64,000 bases of DNA from Micromussa lordhowensis (lineage: Eukaryota > Cnidaria > Anthozoa > Scleractinia > Lobophylliidae). Location: contig OZ026606.1 of the NCBI GenBank assembly GCA_964020085.1, forward strand, positions 1,963,060 through 2,027,059, read 5' to 3'. Every line of letters begins with the position of its first letter. Position 1 is the first letter of the stretch. Shown piece after piece: positions 55,288 through 64,000 of the stretch. The notes under the pieces are model-generated. The model was not told the DNA's origin. It was given only the letters and a program-made list of their open reading frames with translations, and made no database searches. The position numbers and the translations under genes are program-made.

Positions 55288-55728
55288 AGTCGGTTCTAAC
55301 AGAGACAAGGGCGGAAGTAGAAAGTAAAAGTGCTTACTGTTTTGTTTGCCGTCACGCATCTTTTAAAAATGTTTGTCTGTAAGAGTTTTGACCATTACAT
55401 TAAAATCAAATTAAATTGTTAAAATAATCACAATAATACAATATAACAACTAAAATAACAGCACATTAAATTGTTCCTCCATTTCATTTTCGAAGAGGAA
55501 GGCACGTATGAAACTGGCATGGACGATGCCAGCGGCGGTTTTACACGCGTCTTTCCGTTTCACAAACGTACACTTCATTTTGTCACCAAGAAAAGACAAA
55601 AATTATGCAAGGGAACGCGGAAATCAGTAAATTTTACAAACTTAGACCACTAACCTTGTGAAACGGTGACGTACGCTATCAGCGTTTGTAATGAAACCTC
55701 AAACTCGAAATTTGGCTTTAGTGCAATA

Positions 55729-55880
55729 GACCATTTTCGATATATTAAAATTCAGCTCGGCAGTGACCCCTGCATGGAGGACACAAACAAAGGAAATTGA
55801 ATGACATGTTCATATTCATTTCTTTTGTTTGTGTCCTCTGTTTATCCGTTACTAAGAGACACTGTTCAGCTTCCTTGTGG
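55729..55880. mobile_element. MITE-like element, copy 2
   Basis: Same left end as 37648 (TAGACCATTTTCGATATATT, AAATTCAGC) and GAGGACACAAACAAAGGAAA with its inverse; the right half is diverged. Confidence 0.65.
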
Positions 55881-55899
55881 TTCCAGTTACGTTTCAGTT

Positions 55900-56480
55900 C
55901 CGTTCCATTTGGTTTTAGCTTCCGTGAAAGCTACTTTATTATCGTGTTGTAATTAAATAGAGGGAGGAGGGGGTCTAAGTACGTCGGAAAGCCGACGCAA
56001 CGCCGACTAGACGCGGACACAATAGGAGATGTTTTGATGACGATACACTTTTGTGACAGGCGAAAAATATGGCAAACATGGCGTGTTTGTAAAGTGTTTA
56101 TGGCGTGTTTATAAAAAAAGATGTTTGCTTGATTTGCTGATCTTTTGCCCCTGGTACCCACACTTCCGAATGCTTGCGAGCTACCGAAATCTTTTAAACA
56201 ATAATGGCGTCCGAAGGAGCAATTTCTTTGTCTTGAGTCGGAAAAATGTTGCTGATGAGTGAATCGACAAACCACAATTAACAAAAAAGATCATTTAATA
56301 TAGCGTTTAGTACAAAGCTTTGGAAATATTCAGAAGATTAAATAACAATGAAGAGTCGTACAAATCCTCTCACAGAACTCTACTGACAGTGCAGTGATGC
56401 GTTTACGCTACGATCAAAGTTTTGAAGACAAGCCGGATTGATCATCGCAGTTATATACAAAACTTAAGCAGTTGTGAAAT
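55900..56480. other. Upstream flank of TRAF-A, no gene seen
   Basis: ORFs here overlap on both strands and lack family patterns. Confidence 0.35.
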
Positions 56481-56501
56481 TAAAGCCTGAAAAAAAAATC
56501 G

Positions 56502-56573
56502 GGCCTGAACGGGATTCGAACCCATGACCTCTGCGATACCGGTGCAGTGCTCTACCAACTGGGCTATCAAGCC
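56502..56573 (-). repeat. tRNA-like sequence, probably the head of a tRNA-derived SINE
   Basis: The 72-nt minus-strand sequence folds as a cloverleaf: acceptor GGCTTGA pairs with TCAGGCC, with a T arm GGGTTCGAATCCC. The anticodon loop would be CCGGTAT (anticodon GGT, Thr), but the usual U33 is C and the anticodon stem has a mismatch. It is followed by CGATTTTTTTTT, a Pol III type terminator, and flanked by inverted GGCCTGAAC/GTTCAGGCC sequences. These points favour a SINE over a working tRNA gene. Confidence 0.65.
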
Positions 56574-56599
56574 AAATGGGAGCTACTTATGTTCAGGCC

Positions 56600-57420
56600 T
56601 GATTTTTTTTCTTTCTCCGCAGTCCAAATATATGGTCTTTCATATATTCACTTGCAACGATCAAAGTTTGTTCGCGTAGTATAACTATGAGGAAATATAT
56701 ACTTGGCAAATAGAAAAATATCGTGCAAACATTACACCAGTTGGTTTACCGGAAAAAGACTAGTTAAACAAACAATGGCGCCGGCACGGATCTCTACGCA
56801 ATAAACTGGTGTAATTTTCACTCAAAATTATATTGTGAAAGAGCTAGCTCACCGAACGAGGCTATTATTCTTTACTAGATCATAGCTTTACGATACAAGG
56901 ACCCAAGTAATCTGTTCACAGGCCTTCTGTTTTCTCTTAAGATTGTCGAGGACACTCAGCAAGCACCATAATAAAAACCGCGGGGGATTGAACGAGCGCG
57001 AAACTCAATGGTTTACTCACGGCCACCACTTTCGCCGCGCACCCCCTTAGAAGTAAGGAAAAAATAAACGGATGCGGACAGACTAATACCCGAGTCGTCA
57101 ATTAACTATTCCATGTGGAGCAAATCTACAGAAAGCATAACAACGACATCGGAAACTTGACTTTATTTCTCATTATGTATGCTCCAAACTGTACTAAGTT
57201 TGTTGGACAGTCAAATCAACTTAGTAACCATAGCGATACTTAGCCTGATAAAAGCTCGTTAAAACGTGATAAAACCCAGTGAAAATGTCTTTTTTTTTTA
57301 ACAAATCAAGCTGAGTGTATTCTACCACTTTTTCCAAACGCCGAGAACACAATTGAAAATATGACGCGCAGCGGAGTATTCATGGCGACCTGTGTTTGCA
57401 CTAACTCAAGAGTTCGATAT
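56600..57420. other. Intergenic stretch between the TRAF genes, no gene seen
   Basis: Only short chance ORFs. Near 57340-57415 lies a segment related to 22100-22170. Confidence 0.35.
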
Positions 57421-57421
57421 A

Positions 57422-57702
57422 CAGTGGAAGCTCTCTTAAGGGACATTCTCGTAAGCGACAGCTCTAATTACGATCGCTTTCACAAAACGGCATTCATGTG
57501 TTAAAAACAAAATCCCATTAGCCTCTGAATCTAATATTTTTTTAAAAAATCAGTGTACTTCACATTGTTGTTCGTCACAACTATTTTGCAGTGCATAAAC
57601 ATTTGTAAACTGTATCACTGCGTTTTGTTGCAGTGAGACAAGATTCAGTTGTGAACGCCTTTTTCGCGTCCCGAGGGTGTCCGCTTACAAGAGCTTCCGC
57701 TG
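57422..57702. mobile_element. Tc1/mariner-type MITE (281 bp)
   Basis: Ends CAGTGGAAGCTCTCTTAAG and inverted CTTACAAGAGCTTCCGCTG, with TA on both sides (57420-57421, 57703-57704). Confidence 0.75.
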
Positions 57703-58411
57703 TATCTTTTCAGTCAAAACTAAAACTAAGCAGGAAACTGAGCAAAAAATATCGTACAAAATGTACTGTATGCTAACAAAAATCAGATATCTAAACACCG
57801 TCACGATTCTGAACCTGACATGAAGTAGCGCATAATACCCTGGTGTCCTAATGTTAGGTATTTTGCTGACTAAACAGTAATGATTAGTGAGGAAAAAAAA
57901 GGCAGCTTCAAAAGTTTCTTTTCTGTTAATCCAGCTAATCTTCAACTATCCGAAAACTCGTGCCAAACATTGAACGTTTGCCTCGTTTGCCTCGGTTTAC
58001 TACGGCGTAATTCACGTCCAGGCTTTCTTTCTTTGCTGATGAACCAAAGAAAACACATTTTACATTTTGTTAACTTATGTGTAACAAATTTCCGTTTGAT
58101 TGAGTCGCTAACCCATTTCAAGCATTCTGCTCAAGAGAGTAGAATACTGGTGGAAAAAAGTCATAATGACGTCACTTCCTTTTCAGATCGCGGACAGTTT
58201 TACAAAACTTTACGTCTAAGTTGAAATGGGAGAAGCATTCAATGAAAGTGATTTGTCACCCTCCCTTGGTGAGGCTGACAATCGCCGGGGAGAACATCAT
58301 GTTTATCATAACCTGTGTTGTTGCCATAGCCAAAACCTTTGTTCTGGAAATTAACAGAAACCCTCCGTGGGAAACAAAGGGTTGGTTGGAGAAATTCCTG
58401 TGTCTACATAC

Positions 58412-58464
58412 CTCCTCTCACCGCCTCATTCTTCTTTGTCGGCCATTCTTCATCTTGTTCTGAA
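58412..58464 (-). CDS. TRAF-B possible exon after the coiled coil
   Basis: 53-nt stretch between TTGACAG and GAG|GTATGT. Joined to the phase-2 end of the coiled-coil exon it reads S-SEQDEEWPTKKNEAVRG without a stop, and leaves phase 1. Splice sites and phase are good, but there is no homologue to compare, so it is tentative. Confidence 0.4.
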
Positions 58465-61400
58465 CTGTCAAATACAGATCAACAAGTTAGCATCATCAGG
58501 GAATGTACACCGGTATTCGCTTTTCGTACCTGGACATTTGAACAACGGCAAACAATAGGCCCACAACAAACGTAATTCGCTGTCTAGGAATTAGGAAAGG
58601 TCCCGGTACATCCCAACTTTGTCACCGAACCAACACCAGAATAACGGAATGCGCACTAATCTAGCCGTTATTTCGAAAGTGTGCACGCTCTCGCAAGGCG
58701 CTCTTGAATGGAAATAGGCCCTAACAGAGTTTGCGTGGCGTGCTTTAATTGGCTCAAACTTGATAGGCTGTCAATAGAGATCGCCGGGAACGCTTATAAC
58801 ACAACACTCTTATCCTATTTGATTTCGACACGATAAGGGAGGGAGGGGAGAGGCAGCTTTAGTACTTGTGTCAACTATTCCTAGCCTACGAGTAGCCTCT
58901 CTTTTGTTTAGTCCGTCATGCAAAAGAATGTATTACCGACAAAACCAGAGAGTTTGACCTTTTACGGCCGAGTGATTTTTCGGTGTGAATTTCCAACCAA
59001 ATTAACCGTATCCAATATGTAATGGTACTAGGACTGAGTGGAGTCCAATTCGGTCTGTAATCATACGAGTGATAACAAAATCGGACGACCGCGCAGCGGG
59101 AGTCCGATTTGTTTAGTGGAAAATAGAAGTTTCTTAAACAAATCACAATCGAGGAAATTGTAAATTTTATGATTAAATTATTTATCTTGACGTCCTTTCG
59201 TCACTAACCCCGCCCTAACGGAGGTAAAGCGGGAAGATGAGCGACCCTGGGAATGAGGATGAGAACTTGTTTTTCTTGCGACACTAAAACGTATGTAAAT
59301 CAAACCGAGGGTGTGTCTGCAAATGTGTCACTAAAATTCAGAACGCTGTTGGGCTCATAAGGTATATATATATCTGAGGAGTGTGGGATTTCTTGCACCG
59401 CAATATCACCCAACTGCGATGACATGTTTGCCGATAGGAGTGGAACGTTTCAAGCGAATGTCCCGTGTGCCATATTTATGACTGATTCTGGAAATTAAGC
59501 TGAACAGATCGAGGAAGAACTTTACTTGCTGGCAGAATCCCAAGAACATCACAGCCTGCGAGACGCGATTCCAACGCTTAGATTTGCTCCGGTTTCAAAG
59601 CTTTCTATTTCTTTCATTCCTGCAAGACGTCACATGTATCTCGAATGTTGTTGTCAACCCTCTTAGGATAAGCCAATCATAGTTTTGCGTTGTGGGAAAA
59701 ACGCATAATTCAAACTTTCTGGCTTTCGCACCCAGGATTTCGCGCTGCCCGTCATTGTTTTTCTCAAATTTACGATCACGCACCAGGGACTAAGCGAAAG
59801 AGGGGCTTCTCGTAGTCTAACTATTCCTAGAGATAATAATTATTATCTCGTGTTATGATGGTCAGTTTTCTCCTAATGCGATTAATAGAAAATAAAGATT
59901 GGAAGTGAAGTTAGTGGTCAGTGATAGAAATAAAATTTGACCCCTCTGCCGTTGGTTCTTAGTAGTTCTTCTTTGTCGGCTAGAACAAGTCAGATAGTCA
60001 AGATGTAGATTAAGATCACAGTTACCCAGTGATTAAACTACATCCTGAATACTAAAAACGGTTTCGTTGGAGAAATACCTTTGTACCTACCTCGAGCTCT
60101 CGAGCATGGTGCTTCCTTCTTCTGCATCTGGCTGGCATTTAATACTTTCTTCGTTAATTTTTTCTGATTCCCAGAGCCAATCATTAATTTTCGCCTCCGA
60201 CATATATTTAGCTTGGGCACGCTTTACTTCTTCGCGGTACGCCTTACTATTTCGCACTTCTTCTACGTCTTTCTTCAATGCTTCATGTTCCGCTTTCAGC
60301 GAACGGACCTCTTCCTTGTCACAAGCAGCGGTAAATTTTACTTCTTCAAGATGCTTTTGCAGTGCTGCTACGTCTCTCTTCAGTGCCATATTTTCCACTT
60401 CAAGCTTTTTCGCCGACAGTTTCAGGTCGCTTATTTCTTCGCTATTGCCATCTAGTAACATTTTCATGGATTCTTTATCGGTTTGCAATTCTGCAATTTG
60501 ACCTTCCACTGCCTCCAGCTCATTCAATCGCTCTGTTGTCTTTAAGAGCTTAGACCATGTTTTTCTCAGATGCTCCTCGCTCAAGGCCTCAAGATGATCA
60601 TGCAAATTACTCCTTTTGTCCTGTGAAGGATTGAAAGAAACTATTGAACCAACTTTCAATGTGAGATCGAGTATTTTGGACAGCCCCAGGTAACGCTTAC
60701 TCCTACTTTCTCCCATTTCTTGGTTGTGCTTTACTACGCCTTGAGTAATTTTCACTTGCGTGTCGAAAGTAATTCACAGTTGCTTTGGCTTTGCATTACT
60801 ACGCTGTGTGATTGGCTAAAAAAGCTCGGTCACTTTCTCGACCAATCAAAAGTAAAACCAAAACCAATCGCGACTCACTCGCTCACGTTTTCTCGGGCTT
60901 CGCGTCAGCAACATGTATTCCATTCAAGTTTTGATTGGTTCAGTGGATTGTGCGTGTCCTTTGCGATTACTTAAGACTCCCAGCACTTTCTCAACCCAAT
61001 CAGAGCTTAAACCAAAACCAACGGAACTCGGTCTCAAAGGTTATCCCGCGATTCACGCCGGCTTCATGAATATTTACTTTGTGTTTTACTTGATTCAGTC
61101 TGCAACGACAAAGTGGCTACCAAACGTGCACTATCACTACTGAACTTACATGGAACGTACATCCAGCTCCCTCATAAGGACAGTGCACCATGGTCATCTC
61201 ACAATCGTTCGTCATATGAGACTCCACCTGAAAAACAATATGCATGTTTCCGACTGTGGTCCTGTAATAGGGATTGGAAACGTAGTGATTGTCGCTTAGC
61301 TACATGTGTATCATAATTATTTTTAGTAATAAGACTCGTCACGATAACTTTACGTAAGTTGCTGAAATCGGTCACGTTCGTTATATCAATATTCTAACAT

Positions 61401-64000
61401 GGCTCCGAGGTTTTCAGGACAAAATTGCAATTTTTTACGTTTCTTTTGTCCCTCAATTCCCAAAAGAGACTCGAATGACTTTATTTGCACTTACATTTTT
61501 GAAATTACAATATTAGCTTAGAACAGAAAAAAAGGTACATATATAACAATTAAAGGTGACAATGGTATATAGTTTGTGTATGGACGCTTATAGAACCGCG
61601 AGGTTATCGAATTAGCCTCCATCTCGTTTGAGTGGACATAAAAAAACCTAGGAGAAGAACGACCGGATTACTAAAGAAAAAAAGCTAGAAACTTGTGGAA
61701 ACTTACGTTTGATATTGCTGAGAGTTGAAATGTTCTAGAAATCGCTCAGGTTAACATAGTCTTTTACGGTTTGAGAGAGAAGAGATTACTATCAGTTTAT
61801 GGTTCGATATCGGACGACTGTTCCAATAGGAATTAGAGTACGTTTTTAATCCAAGTGATGCAATAACATGTAACTTCTCAGTCATTTATGCTGTAATTCC
61901 AGCACAGCCGGATAATTCCTAATTAATTATAGCAGTAGGGACTGCTATTAAGGTCCTTTGGAACTGTTAACTAATCGTGTACTACTAGGTCTTTACCTCC
62001 TCTCTTGGAATCTCCTGCATTCCACAATCTTGAGGACAATCCAGAGGAAAACGTGTACATGCGTTAACTTTATGATACTGTCAAGACGAATGAACACTGA
62101 TTGTGAGAAACCCGTTAAACCATCCACAAAGTGACTAAGGAAAAATGTATTTTTCTTCCCCATATTAAGTTTGTCCATTTCACTTCAATCTGTTTATAAG
62201 TATAGGTAATCATACGGTTTCGAGTTCAATTCGGGATTAATTTGCACGAGTGAGTTTTGCAAAAAGCTGAAATTGCACGGGCCGCCTGAAGTTCAGCTTT
62301 TTGAAAAACTCAAACCTCTGCGACCAGGGTAGTCCCAAGCATGCGCCCGTTCAAATTGGCCCTGATCTGGGGGATTGGGGGCGGGACTGGTTGGCAACAG
62401 TGTTTATTTGTCAAATTGGTTCATCTCATCATCAACACTGGTGAATGCCAACCCAGCCGCGAACCTAACCGTGTAAAAGCGCCTAACATCGAGAAATGCT
62501 TCCATTCCTGCTTTTTTCTTGGATTTAGGCTGTGTCCAATTGACCTTTAAGAACTAAGAAATAAGTACAGGTGATCGTATCCAAGTTCAAATGAATTGTA
62601 TCACCCATATAAGGAGGGACGTGTTGCGCGTTTTGTGATGATTTGTCGCCATTCAAGAGGGATTGCGTCAATAATGCTTATTAAACAAAAATGCTCTATT
62701 GGCGATAGATTTGCATTTAACAAGAGGTGCGTAATAGCACGTGAGCATTACGTCATTTAAGATGGCGCCGAGATAGTAGATGACTCATTGGTTACACAGG
62801 AAACCCAAGGAGTCACAGAAACGTCCTCAAATTAGGTACCTGTGACGATATTCCATGTGTTCTACATGAAGTGAATGTTACAGTATTTCGTGAGTTGTAC
62901 ATGAAGTGTGTTGAACAGGGGTATAAGCGTGTAAGCGTATGAAGGCGTGTTCAGTTCAGTTCAGTTTTTATTAAAGTGTGTCTATGTCTTGAGTGAAAAT
63001 TCGTCGTCCTCATCGTTTAAAGTCGTCCAGCATTTCCGACAACGTTACAGTACCATTCTCCTAAAGAACCCCAAGTATCCGTTCGATTGAGTATAAATCG
63101 AAAACTATTCAATAGGTAAAGTAAAGAACTTGTAATGTTATAGGAGATACGTAAACAAGACACTTCTTTAAGTTTTAGGTCTCTGCGTTTCTCCAAGCTT
63201 CAGATATTCGTCGAAATGTTTTGCGCAAATTTACAGAGCCCAGCGTGGAGCCGCCACGTTGGCGTACTTGCTCCGTGGTACACCAATGTACGGCTGGAAA
63301 ATTGTGTTAACATCTGCAACTAACTTTGGCCGTCTAGTTGACTAATGCGGAAGCAACAAACATTTTCACAAGCACTTTTCCTAATACTTTAACTCCTAAA
63401 AAGGCTAAAGATCTCGAGATAAGTATGTATCAGTTTCAACAAACGCGATCTGAGCTCTCTATGTCACGCACCGCCATTTGAAATTCAAACTGCGCTGGTT
63501 TCCAAGTAAGCTATTGAACTGAAAAGCTGTAAACAGAGATAAATTTAGATCCCCCTTACGCCGGCCTGATGAGGATAAAAACTTTAGTGGCTCTTTAGTT
63601 TTGGATTTTGGAATTTGATGACGTCACGTTCTATTCTAACATTCGGATTACCCATAGCATTTGGCTCTTTGGGAGTAGATTACACGGAAGAGCACCTCAC
63701 TATGCGTTGGGTCGCAAAGAAACAAGGTTGTAACGCAAATAACCATTACACTCCCGGAGTTGGAAAAAGAGGTTTTTTTCCTCCTTTCCTTATGCCAACA
63801 AATGGAAATATTGTTCCTATAGAACGTAAGACCCAAGAATCCACATAAACAAGCAGAATTTTGCCCAATGAAATATCTACAGACCAATCACTGCAAAGTT
63901 CTTTTGTTATCATACGAGAGTATGCCAGAGCTTAAGAGCGATCCAACATTCGCAAGTAATTTCATCTATGTTGAACAGTCTCACCTCTATGAAGTAGAAG
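58412..64000 (-). CDS. TRAF-B: second TRAF-like gene, partial (5' end beyond the window)
   Basis: Minus-strand exons: beyond 64000 to 63985 (16 nt seen), 62077-61997, 61227-61150, 60620-60091, and a possible 58464-58412. The three zinc-finger exons match TRAF-A exons 4-6 in phase and sequence, and the coiled-coil exon matches TRAF-A exon 7 but is 216 nt longer. The RING and first fingers must lie beyond the right edge. The order on the minus strand puts TRAF-B directly upstream of TRAF-A, so the pair is a head-to-tail tandem duplication. No MATH domain was located. Expected role: signalling adaptor downstream of TNF-receptor or Toll-like pathways, by family knowledge. Confidence 0.8.
60091..60620 (-). 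CDS. TRAF-B coiled-coil exon
   Basis: Acceptor TCACAG, then DKRSNLHDHLEALSEEHLRK and long heptad repeats (VENMALKRDVAALQKHLEEV, KFTAACDKEEV), ending STMLESS plus AG at the donor GAG|GTAGGT (phase 2). Reading through the donor meets TAG at once. 176 codons, against 104 in TRAF-A. Confidence 0.85.
61150..61227 (-). CDS. TRAF-B zinc-finger exon
   Basis: 26 codons, VESHMTNDCEMTMVHCPY then EGAGCTFH, with TTTCAG and CAT|GTAAGT. Counterpart of TRAF-A exon 6. Confidence 0.88.
61997..62077 (-). CDS. TRAF-B zinc-finger exon
   Basis: 27 codons, YHKVNACTRFPLDCPQDCG then MQEIPREE, with GACAG and GAG|GTAAAG. Counterpart of TRAF-A exon 5. Confidence 0.88.
62100..62830. other. TRAF-B intron sequence, no gene seen
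   Basis: No conserved ORF. The ORF 62341-62550 has no recognisable pattern. Confidence 0.35.
62841..63049. mobile_element. Solo LTR (209 bp) with 5-bp target duplication
   Basis: Starts TGTGACGATATTCC and ends GACAACGTTACA (TG...CA). GTACC lies directly on both sides (62836-62840, 63050-63054). A retained LTR with no internal region, as left by recombination between LTRs. The orientation is not certain. Confidence 0.75.
63060..63640. repeat. Dispersed repeat, inverted copy of 39705-40250
   Basis: The opposite strand contains GACGTCATCA, AAAACTAAAGA and ATCCTCATCAGG in the same order as at 39.7 kb. The right end of the solo LTR is directly adjacent. Confidence 0.7.
63985..64000 (-). CDS. TRAF-B zinc-finger exon, 3' end only
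   Basis: The last 16 nt before the edge read FYFIE, followed by GAG|GTGAGA. This is the same donor context as TRAF-A exon 4 (FAFIFTK, AAG|GTGAGA). The rest lies outside the window. Confidence 0.65.

Noticed and set aside
56502..56573. Functional tRNA-Thr(GGT) gene
   Set aside because: C instead of U at position 33, a mismatch in the anticodon stem and repeat-like flanks favour a SINE.
58226..58360. Possible first exon on the plus strand (MGEAFNESDLSPSLGE) with a full CRE (TGACGTCA) about 60 bp upstream and a GTGAGG donor
   Set aside because: No second exon or homologue could be found, so the evidence is too thin to call a gene.

Overview
The window is eukaryotic, AT-rich DNA with the look of a cnidarian, most probably an anthozoan such as a stony coral. 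That assignment is inferred from the type of spliced TRAF genes, the mixture of DNA transposons, LINE, DIRS/Crypton-like and tRNA-derived repeats, and a set of orphan intronless genes. No sequence search was possible. Coordinates of spliced exons were worked out by hand from reading phase, GT/AG splice sites and protein family patterns.

Region 1 (1-37.3 kb) is dominated by a dispersed, partly tandem cluster of short intronless genes that I do not recognise from any named family. They share a central core [IL][FL]P[DE]F (usually LFPDFFPP or ILPEFFPPD) and, in most, a C-terminal motif I-x(0-2)-[SG]-W-x(3,4)-[FY]-G. I call this the FPDFF/WxxFG family. There are ten apparently intact members: 59-388, 1979-2305, 3803-4129, 4523-4849, 8267-8608 and 15344-15814 on +; 18573-18854, 20311-20700, 24117-24680 and 27502-28041 on -; plus an eleventh at 36657-37226 on +. 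Three broken copies lie at about 3192-3300, 5532-5792 and 11190-11255. The first group (0-8.6 kb) is a recent tandem array of about 108-aa proteins with a basic, nuclear-signal-like N-terminus; the others are diverged subgroups of 93-189 aa. Most members have a TATA-like box 55-135 bp before the ATG, and several have CRE-like ACGTCA sites. Compact, intronless, TATA-driven genes suggest rapid inducible expression, but this is inference.

Region 2 (37.3-43 kb) is repeat-rich and holds fold-back elements and a decayed tyrosine recombinase. One small zinc-finger-like ORF (33712-34053) lies before it.

Region 3 (43-64 kb) carries two tandem TRAF-like genes on the minus strand. TRAF-A has seven exons identified, with a C3HC3D RING split over two exons, TRAF zinc fingers and a coiled coil. 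TRAF-B lies upstream of it, its 5' part beyond the window edge, with zinc-finger exons, a longer coiled-coil exon and a possible small following exon. No MATH/TRAF-C domain was found for either gene. Introns contain a 3.1-kb hAT-like element with perfect 8-bp target duplications, an L1-like LINE relic, TA-flanked mariner-type MITEs, a tRNA-like SINE, other MITEs and a solo LTR.

TRAF proteins are innate-immune and stress signalling adaptors. Proximity of the orphan cluster to them is suggestive at most; nothing in the sequence ties the two together functionally.
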